Of a stretch of 64,000 nucleotides of DNA, positions 33,236 to 44,236 are shown piece by piece (positions within the stretch are counted from its first letter, which is position 1; each line of letters begins with the position of its first letter). The notes beneath the pieces are model-generated. The model had not been told where the DNA came from. It searched no databases and saw nothing but the letters and a program-made list of their open reading frames with translations. The position numbers were made by a program, and so were the translations under genes. The DNA lies in contig NZ_JOJM01000036.1 of assembly GCF_000720325.1 (NCBI RefSeq), forward strand, positions 1 through 64,000, read 5' to 3'. The DNA comes from Streptomyces sp. NRRL B-1347. Its GTDB lineage: Bacteria > Actinomycetota > Actinomycetes > Streptomycetales > Streptomycetaceae.

Positions 33236-34206
33236 AGCCCGTCGCCGAGGATGCCGGACTGCCCTATGAGATAGCCGAGCTGGGCCCGGCTCTGGCTGTT
33301 CAGGACGGCCGACAGCTTGGCGATGTGCACGCGGGCCGTCCGTACGTTCATCCCGAGCCGGGTGGCGATCTCGGTGTCGGTGAGGCCCTCGGTGAGGAGC
33401 TCGGCGATGGCCAGCTGGCGGGGGGTGATGCCCTGCCGGGGCGGCGGCGGGGCCGCGTCCGGCCACATCGGCGTGGCCAGCTGCCACAGCAGCTTGAAGG
33501 TGGTCACCAGGTAGGAGATGACGGCGGGCTGGTGTATCTCCAGGGCCACGTCACGGCTCTCGCCCGCCGGGATGAAGGCGACGGAGCGGTCGAACACGAG
33601 CAGCCGGTTGGGCAGTTCGGTCAGGGTCCTGGCCTCCACGTCGCCGTCGAGCCGCTGGAAGTGGGCGAAGACGGCGCAGGCGTGCGGGCCGGTGTGCGGG
33701 TAGAGCGAGCGCATGCGGCCGCCGCGGGACAGGAGGCCGTCCGCGCGCGGCAGGGCGTGGTCCAGGATCTCCTGGGTCCTCCTGCCGCCGGGCTGGATGG
33801 CCAGGGCCTCCTTGCTCGCCCGGGCCGCGGCGTGGTCGATGGCCTCGTTGATGCGCGGCACGCCCTTGAGGACCGTGGCGCCCGGCGCGCGGGCCCCGGT
33901 GAACTGCCCCTCCCCGAGCGTCATCAGCGGGGCGAAGGCCTCGGCGAGCCGCCGCTGCCGCGCGCGCTCGTCGGTGACGTCGGAGTCGAGGTCGTGCAGG
34001 AGCCGGGGGAGCGCGACGGACGGGGCGACGGGCAGCAGCCGGGCGGCGTCGCGGGGGTCGGGGCGGAGCAGGCCGAGGTCGAGAAGACAGGGGGCGCGGT
34101 CCGCCGCCGCGGCCGGTACGCCGCCGTCCTGCAGGGCGCGGACGTAGGTGCTCCTGCCCACTCCGCACAGCTCCCCGGCGCCGTGCGGACTGTGATCCCT
34201 CGCCAC
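33232..34206 (-). CDS. LuxR-type HTH regulator with PLD-like sensor domain (paralog 3)
   Basis: A 324-aa paralog. Sensor-region hallmarks are KEALAIQPGGRRTQEIL, RGGRMRSLYPHTGPHA, VEARTLTELPNRLLVFDRSV and ALEIHQPAVISYLV. The HTH is QLAIAELLTEGLTDTEIATR, LGMNVRTARVHIAKLSAV, and the end SRAQLGYLIGQSGIL. The GTG at 34206 has GAGGAGGGG at 6-7 nt. It starts 58 nt after paralog 4 on the same strand, so all these genes may lie in one transcript. Target genes are unknown. Confidence 0.88.
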   Translation of the reverse strand: MARDHSPHGAGELCGVGRSTYVRALQDGGVPAAAADRAPCLLDLGLLRPDPRDAARLLPVAPSVALPRLLHDLDSDVTDERARQRRLAEAFAPLMTLGEGQFTGARAPGATVLKGVPRINEAIDHAAARASKEALAIQPGGRRTQEILDHALPRADGLLSRGGRMRSLYPHTGPHACAVFAHFQRLDGDVEARTLTELPNRLLVFDRSVAFIPAGESRDVALEIHQPAVISYLVTTFKLLWQLATPMWPDAAPPPPRQGITPRQLAIAELLTEGLTDTEIATRLGMNVRTARVHIAKLSAVLNSQSRAQLGYLIGQSGILGDGL

Positions 34207-34264
34207 GTCGCTGCCCCTCCTCACGGCTCGCCGGCGTCGGTCCGCCGGCTCCCACGCTCAGCAG

Positions 34265-35251
34265 CTAGTGATTCTGGTTCAGGATTCCTGACTGGCCAAT
34301 GAGATATCCGAGTTGCGCCCGGCTGTTGCTGCCGAGGATGGCGGCGAGCTTCGCGATGTGTTCGCGGGCGGTACGCACGTTCATGCCGAGCCGTTCGGCT
34401 ATCTCGGTGTCCGTGAGGCCCTCGATGAGGAGCTCGGCGATGGCCCGCTGGCGGGTCGTGACCCCGTTCTCCGCGGGCAGCTGGGCCGCGTGCGGGTACA
34501 TGGGGGTCGCGAGGCGCCACAGTCGTTCGAAGGTGGTGATGAGGTAGTCGACGATCGCCGGCTGGCGTATCTCCAGGGCCGCCGTGCGGTCCTTGCTCGC
34601 CGGTATGAATGCCACCGCGTGGTCCAGGACGACCATGCGCTCGGTTACTTCGTTGAGCGTGCGCACCTCTACGTCGCCGTCTAGCTGTTCGTAGTGTGCG
34701 AGGGCGGGCAGGGAGTGGCGGGTGGTGTGCTGGTAGAGCGTGCGCATGCGGCAGCCGCGGGACAGGAACTCCTGCTCGCGCGGGAGCGCGTCGGCCAGGA
34801 TCTCGGGGGAGCGGGCGCCGCCGGGCTGGACGGTGCGCAGCTCGTGGGCGGCGTCGGCGGTGGCCCGGGTGATCGCGTCGTTGATCCGGTCGAAGCCGTC
34901 GAGGACGGTGATGTCCTGGTGCTCGGCGCCCACGGTCTGGCGGGCGTCGAGCGCCATCAGGGGCTCGAACATCGCCGTCAGGCGCTCCTCGCGGCGGCGC
35001 TGCTGGGCGATGCGGTCCTCGATGCCGCGCAGGAGCTGGGGCAGGGCGATGGCGGGCGCGGTGGGGCGCAGCCAGCGCATGTCCTCGACGTCGGGGTGCA
35101 GCAGGCCGAAGTCGATGAGGCAGGGCGTGGAGTCCGCGTCCCGCTGGGTGACGCGGCCCTCGCGCAGCGCGCGGGTGTAGAGGGCGGAACCCTCCGCGCA
35201 CAGCTCGTCGGGTCCGTGCGGGTGGGGGTGCCGGCGGGGGTCGGTGGTCAT
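34265..35251 (-). CDS. LuxR-type HTH regulator with PLD-like sensor domain (paralog 4)
   Basis: A 328-aa paralog. The sensor region has ELRTVQPGGARSPEIL, RGCRMRTLYQHTTRHSLPAL, VEVRTLNEVTERMVVLDHAV and ALEIRQPAIVDYLI. The HTH has RQRAIAELLIEGLTDTEIAE and NVRTAREHIAKLAAI, with SRAQLGYLIGQSGIL at the end. It is most similar by eye to paralogs 1 and 5. The ATG at 35251 overlaps the upstream frameshifted paralog's stop (ATGA, 35248-35251), implying coupling. Confidence 0.9.
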   Translation of the reverse strand: MTTDPRRHPHPHGPDELCAEGSALYTRALREGRVTQRDADSTPCLIDFGLLHPDVEDMRWLRPTAPAIALPQLLRGIEDRIAQQRRREERLTAMFEPLMALDARQTVGAEHQDITVLDGFDRINDAITRATADAAHELRTVQPGGARSPEILADALPREQEFLSRGCRMRTLYQHTTRHSLPALAHYEQLDGDVEVRTLNEVTERMVVLDHAVAFIPASKDRTAALEIRQPAIVDYLITTFERLWRLATPMYPHAAQLPAENGVTTRQRAIAELLIEGLTDTEIAERLGMNVRTAREHIAKLAAILGSNSRAQLGYLIGQSGILNQNH

Positions 35252-36286
35252 TTCGGCTTGTCCTGCCCGAGGATGCCGGACTGGGCGATCAGGAAGCCGA
35301 GTTGGGCGCGGCTGCCGCTGCCGAGGGCGGCGGCGATCTTCGCTATGTGGGCGCGGCAGGTGCGCACGTTCATGCCGAGGCGGCGGGCGATGGCCTCGTC
35401 CACGTGGCCCTCGATGAGCAGCCGGGCGATGGAGCGCTGCACGCCGGTGATGCCGTCGGTCGAGGGCGGGTACGGGTCCTCGTCGAGCAGGGGCGTCGCG
35501 AGCTGCCACTGCTGCTCGAAGACCTTGGAGAGGTACTCGACCAGGGCGGGGTGCCGGATCTCCAGGGCGTCCTGGCGGTCGGCGCGCGCGGGGGAGGATG
35601 GCGACGCTGCGGTCGAAGATCATCAGTCGGTCGATCACCTCCTCCAGCGTGCGTATCTGCACGTTGCCGTGCGACATGTAGGCCGCGTAGGCGAGGGTGC
35701 CCCGGCTGTGCCGGACGGTGTGCTGGTAGAGGGTACGCATCGAGATGCCGCGGTCGAGGATCGTCTGCCCGCGGCGGAGCGCGATATTCAACCTCTCTTC
35801 GCTTCGGCCGCCGCCGGGCTGGACCGTCAGGACCTCGTGCCGGCACTCGGCCGTGGCCTGCTCGATCGCTTCGTTGATGCGGGCCTCGCCCTCCAATACC
35901 GTGATCGCGTGGCCCGTGGGTTCAACCCGGGTGGGGATGGCCATAAATGGCTCGAAGGTGTCGGTGAGCTCGACGGCGAGCCGCCGTCTGTCCTGGATCT
36001 CCCGCTCGATGGGGTGAAGTCGCTGAGCGAGTGCCGTGACCGGTGGAACGGGTCGCAGCCAGTCAGCGTCATCCGGGTCGGGATGTACGAGTGCGGACTC
36101 CAGAAGGCACGGTGCGTTCTCAGCCTCGGTCCGCGCGAGCCGCCCGTTGCTCAGTGCGGTGGCGTACAGCCTCGCTCCTTCGCCACATAGTGGGCTCTCG
36201 GGGTGAGGATGTGTCGGTTTGGCGTCAGTTGTGAGCAATTCTCCACCCCCCAGGGTCCTGAACGTGCAGGAACATGATGCATCCAC
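35248..36286 (-). pseudogene. LuxR-type HTH regulator (paralog 5), frameshifted at a G5 run
   Basis: The N-terminal sensor region reads well to LMIFDRSVAILP, then the frame becomes arginine/proline nonsense. Removing one base from the GGGGG run at 35590-35594 restores ARADRQDALEIRHPALVEYL and continues into the HTH (IARLLIEGHVDEAIARRLGM) and the end SRAQLGFLIAQSGIL. This is either a real one-base insertion, a slippage-prone switch, or a sequencing error. The reconstructed protein is about 330-345 aa. The start is uncertain: 36286 (GTG) is the longest, and a TTG at about 36238 is possible. Confidence 0.75.
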
Positions 36287-36369
36287 CCTGTGGCTTTGAC
36301 GTGCTCGATTGAGACATCGTCTTGTTGTGCCGGGGGAGAGGAACCTACCAAGTGAGGACGAAGCCGACC

Positions 36370-36531
36370 ATGTTCAAGCGCATGCTTCGCGCGGTCCTGG
36401 TGACCGCTCTCTCCGCAGGGATTGGCCTGGGTGCGGTTAGTGCCATGGATCTCGCCTGGAGCCACCCAGCGAAGAGCACAGCCGCGCCGGACGACCTTGC
36501 CTGGATCACGCCGGCGGGTGACAAGGCATGA
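36370..36531 (+). CDS. short exported peptide, 53 aa
   Basis: A Lys/Arg start and a hydrophobic core (MFKRMLRAVLVTALSAGIGL, then GAVSA) form a signal peptide or anchor. The remaining 26 residues contain DLAW twice (DLAWSH and DDLAWIT). The size, export signal and location divergent from a regulator array suggest a precursor or signal peptide, but nothing proves it. Its TGA overlaps the ATG of the Rieske-like gene (36528-36531), so the two are coupled. I do not know the family. Confidence 0.7.
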   Translation: MFKRMLRAVLVTALSAGIGLGAVSAMDLAWSHPAKSTAAPDDLAWITPAGDKA

Positions 36532-36884
36532 GCACGCCTCCCGATGACCGCACCTTCCGCCGGGAAATGGCCACCGCCTATCGGTCGGGCTGGCACTTCA
36601 TCGACCTCGCCACCGCGATCCCCCACCCCGGTGACTCGTTGATGGTCACCTTGGTCGGCGAGCCGGTGATCATCGTACGGGACGACGACGAGGACATCCG
36701 CGCCTACCGCTGCCTGCGCCGCCCCCGTGGCGCGCCCCAGCCGGTGCGCTGCGCCGTGCGCTACGGCATGGTCTTCGTCAACCTCGATCAGCGTGACCAC
36801 CAGCTGATCGGGAAGCGGAAGCGCGATGCCGAGCGGCACTCCGCGGCTTCCGATCCCCTCACAGCCACCCCCCGCAGCGCCTGA
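36528..36884 (+). CDS. degenerate Rieske-like protein, 118 aa
   Basis: The layout resembles the N-terminal Rieske [2Fe-2S] fold of ring hydroxylases: SGWHFIDLATAIPHPGDSLM, GEPVIIVRDDDEDIRAYRC, and CAVRYGMVFVNLD. In true Rieske sites the ligands are C-x-H and C-x2-H. Here they are C62-x-R64 and C75-x2-R78: both cysteines persist, both histidines are arginine. A normal Rieske cluster is thus unlikely. No catalytic domain is attached. It is translationally coupled to the exported peptide before it. Whether it binds another cofactor or acts as a modified regulator is unknown. Confidence 0.6.
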   Translation: MSTPPDDRTFRREMATAYRSGWHFIDLATAIPHPGDSLMVTLVGEPVIIVRDDDEDIRAYRCLRRPRGAPQPVRCAVRYGMVFVNLDQRDHQLIGKRKRDAERHSAASDPLTATPRSA

Positions 36885-36994
36885 CGCGATTCCCCCGTCG
36901 TTGTAAATCGCGCAGGTGCTTCCCCCAGCAGCGGCGCCACCGTGGACCTGAACACGGTGGCGCCGCTGTGGTGTGTGCGGGGTGTCCCGCCCGG

Positions 36995-37432
36995 TCAGGC
37001 GGCGGGCTCCTTCACGTTGCCGAGCGCGCGGTCCACCGCGATCTCGATCACCACCCGGGCCGGGTTCTCCCGCGGGTTCCTGCCGTACCGCTCGGCGTAC
37101 CTGCGCTCCGCGTCCGCCACCCGCTCGGGCTCCTCCGACACCGTGGCCCGGCCTTCGAGCGTGGCCCAGTGGCGGCCCGCCACCTGGCAGACCGCGACCC
37201 GCGCGCCCGGCCCTTCCGCGCCCGCCGCGCCCGTCGCGGCGAGGACGTGCGCCACCTTGCGGCTCGTGCCGCTCGCGATCACCCGGGCGACGCGCTCCTC
37301 GGGGTCGTACGTCACGCCGACGGGCACCACGTGCGGGGTGCCGTCGCGGCGGAGCGTCGTCAGGGTGCAGACGTGGCGTTCCCGCCAGAAGCTGAGGTAG
37401 GGCGCGGGCAGGGCGCCGAGGTCGATGGCCAT
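36995..37432 (-). CDS. PPOX-class F420/FMN-dependent oxidoreductase, 145 aa
   Basis: A split-barrel flavin/F420-binding protein of the pyridoxamine-phosphate-oxidase-like class: HVCTLTTLRRDGTPHVVPVG (about 20-39), then VARVIASGTSRKVAHVLA and VAVCQVAGRHWATLEGRATV. Actinobacterial members of this class often reduce substrates with F420H2. The substrate cannot be read here. The ATG at 37432 is the only good start (MAIDLGALPAPYLSF). It is divergent from clpB and shares its promoter region, including the HspR operator at 37469. Confidence 0.88.
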   Translation of the reverse strand: MAIDLGALPAPYLSFWRERHVCTLTTLRRDGTPHVVPVGVTYDPEERVARVIASGTSRKVAHVLAATGAAGAEGPGARVAVCQVAGRHWATLEGRATVSEEPERVADAERRYAERYGRNPRENPARVVIEIAVDRALGNVKEPAA

Positions 37433-37468
37433 GGGCGGAAGGTAGCCGGTCGGACTTCCGGCAGCTGC

Positions 37469-37489
37469 CTTGAGTGGAATAGACTCAAC
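37469..37489. promoter_or_regulatory. HAIR (HspR operator) upstream of clpB
   Basis: CTTGAGT (37469-37475), 7-nt spacer, ACTCAAC (37483-37489): one mismatch to the HspR consensus. It lies 55 nt before the clpB start and 37 nt before the divergent oxidoreductase gene. Confidence 0.85.
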
Positions 37490-37543
37490 TTTGTGTACGT
37501 TAGGTGAGTCAGTAGTTGGACCGAGAAGGAGGAGCAGCCCCCC

Positions 37544-40168
<2,625 letters not shown>

Positions 40169-40198
40169 GGAGCGCGGCCGGGGCGCCGTAACCGGTCA

Positions 40199-40235
40199 CA
40201 TCCGGGGCGGGGGTTGCGGGCCCCCGCCCCGGATG
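40199..40235 (+). terminator. clpB terminator
   Basis: A perfect 15-bp stem (40199-40213 / 40221-40235) with a 7-nt loop lies 31 nt after the clpB stop codon. Confidence 0.8.
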
Positions 40236-40273
40236 GGGGAGGATGGCTCAATCCGTACGAAGGGAAATACACG

Positions 40274-40813
40274 GTGAGCATCGACCCGTCCTCGATTCCG
40301 AATTTCGGGGGCCAGCCTGAGCCCGAGCCCAATGAAGGACCGGCGGGCCCCGTCATCCCTGACCAGGACCTCGTCAAGCAGCTCCTGGAGCAGATGGAAC
40401 TCAAGTACGTCGTCGACGACGAGGGTGACCTCGCGGCGCCGTGGGAGGAGTTCCGCACGTACTTCATGTTCCGCGGCGAGGACGACCAGCAGGTCTTCTC
40501 GGTCAGGACCTTCTACGACAGGCCGCACGGCATCGAGGAGAAGCCGCAGCTCCTGGAGTCCATCGACGACTGGAACCGCCGCACCCTCTGGCCCAAGGTC
40601 TACACGCACACGCACGACGACGGCACGGTCCGCCTGATCGGCGAGGCCCAGATGCTGATCGGCACGGGTGTCTCCCTGGAGCACTTCGTGTCGTCGACGG
40701 TCAGCTGGGTGCGGGCCGCGATCGAGTTCGACCGCTGGCTCGTGGAGCAGCTGGGCCTGGAGAAGGACGCCGACGCGGCGGCCGACGACGAGCAGGGCGA
40801 CGAGCAGGCCTGA
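40274..40813 (+). CDS. YbjN domain-containing protein, 179 aa
   Basis: The YbjN domain (about 30-150) resembles type III secretion chaperone folds and is found in many actinobacteria. Here it includes DLVKQLLEQMELKYVVDDEG, FMFRGEDDQQVFSVRTFYDR and SLEHFVSSTVSWVRAAIEFD. Its role in Streptomyces is unknown; in E. coli YbjN affects stress resistance. The GTG at 40274 follows AGGGAAA-like sequence. The C-terminal tail is acidic. It lies downstream of clpB but beyond its terminator. Confidence 0.85.
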   Translation: MSIDPSSIPNFGGQPEPEPNEGPAGPVIPDQDLVKQLLEQMELKYVVDDEGDLAAPWEEFRTYFMFRGEDDQQVFSVRTFYDRPHGIEEKPQLLESIDDWNRRTLWPKVYTHTHDDGTVRLIGEAQMLIGTGVSLEHFVSSTVSWVRAAIEFDRWLVEQLGLEKDADAAADDEQGDEQA

Positions 40814-40840
40814 CGCCGGTTCGGCACAGCGCACAGAGCA

Positions 40841-42037
40841 TCACAACGGCATGCGGGCCGTCGTCACCAGATACGTCCCGTACGCCAGGGAGAGCCCGGC
40901 CAGGGCGCCGACCACCAGGACGGCGTGCGGCGGCCGGGCTCTCGCCGTGCGCACCAGGGCGCAGGCGAGCGGCAGCAGCAGCGGGAACGCGGGCAGCAGG
41001 AAGCGCGGCTTCGACTCGAAGAAGCCGGAGCCGCCGACCGTGATCAGCAGCAGCACCCCGGTGTAGACGAGCAGCGGCAGCGGGGCGCGGTCGCACAGCA
41101 GCAGCCCGTACAGGAGCAGCGCCGCCGCGACGATCACCAGGGTCATGGCGAAGACGAGCTTGTCGCCGTCCAGGAGCAGGTGCCGGACGAAGGCCAGCGA
41201 GCCCCGGCCGAAGTCGAAGCGGGAGCCCCAGCCGCGCTGCACCGCGAAGTACCCGCCGAGCGGATCGCCCCTGCGGGCGCCCACCCACAGCACGTACGCG
41301 CCCCAGCCGACGGGGGCGAGCGCCGCGCCCGTCCACAGCCTGTGGGGCACGCGGCCCCGGCGCCGGACGAGCTCGTACACCGCCGTCACCGCGACGGCCG
41401 CGGCCACCGCGAAGCCGTTCGGCCGGGCCAGGCCCGCCAGCGCGGCGAGGGCGCCCGCCCAGATCCAGCGGTCGGTGAGCAGCGCGTACAGGGAACCCGC
41501 GGCGAGCGCCGTCAGGACCGGCTCGGTGTACGCCATCGTCAGGATCACGGAGTGCGGGAGCAGGCCCCACAGCAGTACGAGGACCGTGGCCGTGCGGTGG
41601 CCGTGCAGGCGCTCGGCGATCTTGTAGATGCCGATCGCGGCGGCGCCCGCGCCGAGCCAGGAGACCAGCAGGCCCGCCGCGCCGTAGCCGATCGGCGTGA
41701 CCGTCTCCACCGCGCGGATCAGGGCCGGGTAGAGCGGGAAGAAGGCCAGGTCGCTCTGGACGACGCCGGGTTCGAAGTACAGGGTGCGGCCGTAGCCGTG
41801 GGCGGCGATGCCGGTGTACCAGCGGGAGTCCCAGGAGCGGCCCAGGAGCCGGAAGACGTCCTGGTGGCTGGCGTGGGCGGCGACCGCGAGGGCGAGGAGG
41901 CCGGTGAGGCGGGCGGCGGCGAAGGCGGCCAGGGCGTGCGCCGCGGTGGCCGTGCGGCGGCTCGGGCCGGGGAGTGTGGGCCTGGTGCGGGAGGTGCGTG
42001 TGACGGGGGCGGGGACAGTGGGGCTCGGGTGGGTCAC
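40841..42037 (-). CDS. PIG-V-like mannosyltransferase, multi-pass membrane, 398 aa
   Basis: About ten membrane segments and the hallmark WDSRWYTGIAAHGYG (about 61-75) followed by FFPLYPALIRAVETV place it with PIG-V/mannosyltransferase-like GT-C proteins, which use polyprenyl-phosphate sugars on the outer face of the membrane. The acceptor is unknown. I chose the GTG at 42037, with AAGG at about 7 nt; the longer frame adds a low-complexity basic stretch. A convergent YbjN gene ends 27 nt away. It has no partner glycosylation gene nearby. Confidence 0.85.
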   Translation of the reverse strand: MTHPSPTVPAPVTRTSRTRPTLPGPSRRTATAAHALAAFAAARLTGLLALAVAAHASHQDVFRLLGRSWDSRWYTGIAAHGYGRTLYFEPGVVQSDLAFFPLYPALIRAVETVTPIGYGAAGLLVSWLGAGAAAIGIYKIAERLHGHRTATVLVLLWGLLPHSVILTMAYTEPVLTALAAGSLYALLTDRWIWAGALAALAGLARPNGFAVAAAVAVTAVYELVRRRGRVPHRLWTGAALAPVGWGAYVLWVGARRGDPLGGYFAVQRGWGSRFDFGRGSLAFVRHLLLDGDKLVFAMTLVIVAAALLLYGLLLCDRAPLPLLVYTGVLLLITVGGSGFFESKPRFLLPAFPLLLPLACALVRTARARPPHAVLVVGALAGLSLAYGTYLVTTARMPL

Positions 42038-42121
42038 ACCCGGAACCTTGCGGGCCCTCTGGGGCGGGCGCGAGTTAGGCGGGGCCGTGTGGGTGGGCGT
42101 TTTACGTCGGGTGCCGCTCCG

Positions 42122-42190
42122 TCGTGGCTGTGCCCGCCCCTCCCCAAGCTCTCGGCTTCGCTCGAGCAGGGGATGCCCCACTCGCCCCCT
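42122..42190. repeat. extragenic repeat (CCCCTCCCCAAGCTCTCGGC type)
   Basis: The stretch CCCCAAGCTCTCGGCTTCGC followed by TCGAGCAGGGG is a short sequence I recognise from many intergenic regions of Streptomyces. It sits between the mannosyltransferase start and the aminotransferase end. No coding role is apparent. Confidence 0.5.
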
Positions 42191-42254
42191 GGGCGGCCCA
42201 GCCGCCCACAGAGGGCGCGGACCGGGCCGGACCGGGCCGGGCCGCCAGAAGGAG

Positions 42255-43448
42255 TTACAAGGACTTCAGGCGGGAGACCGCTTCCTCCAGTACCGGGGTT
42301 TGCTTGCAGAAGGCGAAGCGGACGAAGGGGGCGCCCTGGTCGCGGTGGTCGTAGAAGACCGCGTTCGGGATGGCGACGACGCCCGCGCGCTCGGGCAGGG
42401 CGCGGCAGAAGGCGAAGCCGTCGCTCTCGCCGAGGGGGCGGACGTCGGTGGTGATGAAGTAGGTGCCCGCGGGGCGGTAGACCTCGAAGCCCGCCGCGGT
42501 GAGGCCGGCGGCCAGCAGGTCGCGCTTGGCGCGCATGTCGTCGAGGAACGACGTGAAGTACGCGTCGGGCAGCGCGAGCGCCTCCGCGACGGCGTACTGG
42601 AACGGGCCCGAGGACACGAACGTGAGGAACTGCTTCGCCGACCGCACCGCCGTGACGAGCTCCGGCGTGCCCGTGATCCAGCCCACCTTCCAGCCCGTGA
42701 ACGAGAACGTCTTGCCCGCGGAGCCGATCGTCACCGTGCGCTCGCGCATGCCGGGGAAGGAGGCGAGCGGGACGTGGCCGCCCTCGTCGAAGACCAGGTG
42801 CTCGTACACCTCGTCGGTGACGACGAGCAGATCGCGCTCCACGGCGAGCTTCGCGATCTCGGCGAGCTCCGCGCGGGTGAGGACGGTGCCGGTCGGGTTG
42901 TGCGGGGTGTTGAGAAGGAGCAGCCGGGTGCGCGGGGTGACGGCGTCGCGCAGCTCGTCGAGGTCGAGCGAGAAGCGCCCTTCGCCGGGCCGCAGCGTCA
43001 CCGGCACCCGGGTGCCGCCCGCGAGGGCGATCGAGGCGGCGTACGAGTCGTAGTACGGCTCCAGGGCGATCACCTCGTCGCCCGGCTCGACCAGGGCGAG
43101 CAGCGAGGCGGCGATGGCCTCGGTGGCGCCCGCGGTGACGAGGACCTCGCGGTCGGGGTCGAAGGCCAGGCCGTAGCGGCGCTCCTGGTGGGCGGCGACG
43201 GCGGTGCGCAGCTCGGGGACGCCGGGGCCCGGCGGGTACTGGTTGCCGCGGCCGTCGCGCAGGGCGCGCACCGCGGCCTCCCGCACCTGCTCGGGGCCGT
43301 CCGTGTCCGGGAAGCCCTGGCCCAGGTTGATCGCCCCGGTCCGTGCCGCGAGGGCGGACATCTCGGCGAAGATCGTCGTACCGAATTCCGCGAGGCGGCG
43401 GTTGAGCAGCGGGCGGTCGTTCCTGGAGGCACCGGGAGATGACGTCAT
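42255..43448 (-). CDS. PLP-dependent class I aminotransferase, 397 aa
   Basis: A fold-type I aminotransferase. The substrate-binding N-terminus is INLGQGFPDTDGP, the cofactor region LVTAGATEAIAASLLALVEP, the PLP-stabilising NTPHNPTG, and the Schiff-base lysine lies in GSAGKTFSFTGWKVG. The family members closest by motif are YbdL/DapC-like (methionine or N-succinyldiaminopimelate). The exact substrate cannot be decided from the sequence. I chose the ATG at 43448, with GGAGG at 9 nt; the ATG at 43457 lies too close to that site. Confidence 0.9.
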   Translation of the reverse strand: MTSSPGASRNDRPLLNRRLAEFGTTIFAEMSALAARTGAINLGQGFPDTDGPEQVREAAVRALRDGRGNQYPPGPGVPELRTAVAAHQERRYGLAFDPDREVLVTAGATEAIAASLLALVEPGDEVIALEPYYDSYAASIALAGGTRVPVTLRPGEGRFSLDLDELRDAVTPRTRLLLLNTPHNPTGTVLTRAELAEIAKLAVERDLLVVTDEVYEHLVFDEGGHVPLASFPGMRERTVTIGSAGKTFSFTGWKVGWITGTPELVTAVRSAKQFLTFVSSGPFQYAVAEALALPDAYFTSFLDDMRAKRDLLAAGLTAAGFEVYRPAGTYFITTDVRPLGESDGFAFCRALPERAGVVAIPNAVFYDHRDQGAPFVRFAFCKQTPVLEEAVSRLKSL

Positions 43449-43610
43449 GGCCGTCATCCTCCGCCGAACCTCTGGACTTCCTCAACTCTGCTTTGACCGC
43501 GGTCGGCCGGGGGCATCCCCTTGTCACGCAACGACGCGGGACCATATCCGCACAGCGGCGCCGGTTCGGGGGAACGGTCCGGGGCCGCTTCGGGGGAAAG
43601 GAAGTGAGGG

Positions 43611-43874
43611 ATGGGGTGGATGGTTGTGGCCTTGTTCTTCATCGGCTGGTTCGTAGTGATCGGGCTGCTCGTGCACGTCAGCAGGAACGGCCGCAGGCGC
43701 ACCACGTCGGGGGGCAGTTGGTGGGCGGGGTCCGGCTCCAGTAGCGGGACCGCGACCTACGACGGCGGTGGTTCGTCCTGTGGCGGAGGCTCTTCCTGTG
43801 GTGGCAGCTCGTCCTGCGGCGGCGGTTCGTCCTGCGGTGGCGGGGGCGGAGGTTGCGGCGGCGGAGGCAGCTGA
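43611..43874 (+). CDS. membrane-anchored Gly/Ser/Cys-rich protein, 87 aa
   Basis: One N-terminal membrane segment (MVVALFFIGWFVVIGLLVHV) is followed by a basic stretch and a tail made of GGGSSCGGGSSCGG-type repeats with five cysteines. The ATG at 43611 is preceded by GGAAAGGAAGTGAGGG. The tail has no enzyme signature; possibilities are a metal- or disulfide-rich surface protein. The Cys-rich tail makes me less sure that it is a typical conserved protein, but the start signal is strong. Confidence 0.65.
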   Translation: MGWMVVALFFIGWFVVIGLLVHVSRNGRRRTTSGGSWWAGSGSSSGTATYDGGGSSCGGGSSCGGSSSCGGGSSCGGGGGGCGGGGS

Positions 43875-43901
43875 CACGGGGCAGCTGGTCCACTGGGCCG
43901 A

Positions 43902-43933
43902 GCGCCCGGCGGGAGGCAACTCCCGCCGGGCGC
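43902..43933 (+). terminator. terminator after the Gly/Ser/Cys-rich protein gene
   Basis: A 14-bp perfect stem (43902-43915 / 43920-43933) with a GCAA tetraloop is followed by TTCGTCGTT. The remaining gene-free stretch to 44236 is lower in GC and probably holds the promoter of the DUF2617 gene. Confidence 0.8.
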
Positions 43934-44236
43934 TTCGTCGTTGACGGACCGATTGGCGACCATAGGATGCCATTTCCGGACTGACTGCTTTCCGTGAAAC
44001 GTGAACAGATGAACTGTTCGGCCCTCTAGGGGATGGAAACCCTACGAACTTGGGTAAAAGCGCTGTGGCAGTGTCGCAGTTCATGATTCCCTCTTAACCG
44101 TCACACCGCCCTCGGACGCCTCCGCTCAGCAGGCAGCGGGACGTCTCCGTGGGCACGCGCCGGCAACCCCCTCCGTCCGGTGTCCGACCGGGCGCGCCGG
44201 CCCCCCACCTCCATTGCGTGTTAGCGGAGCCGACCC

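Noticed and set aside
40925..42454. plus-strand 509-codon frame
   Set aside because: Antisense to the mannosyltransferase gene with shadow composition.
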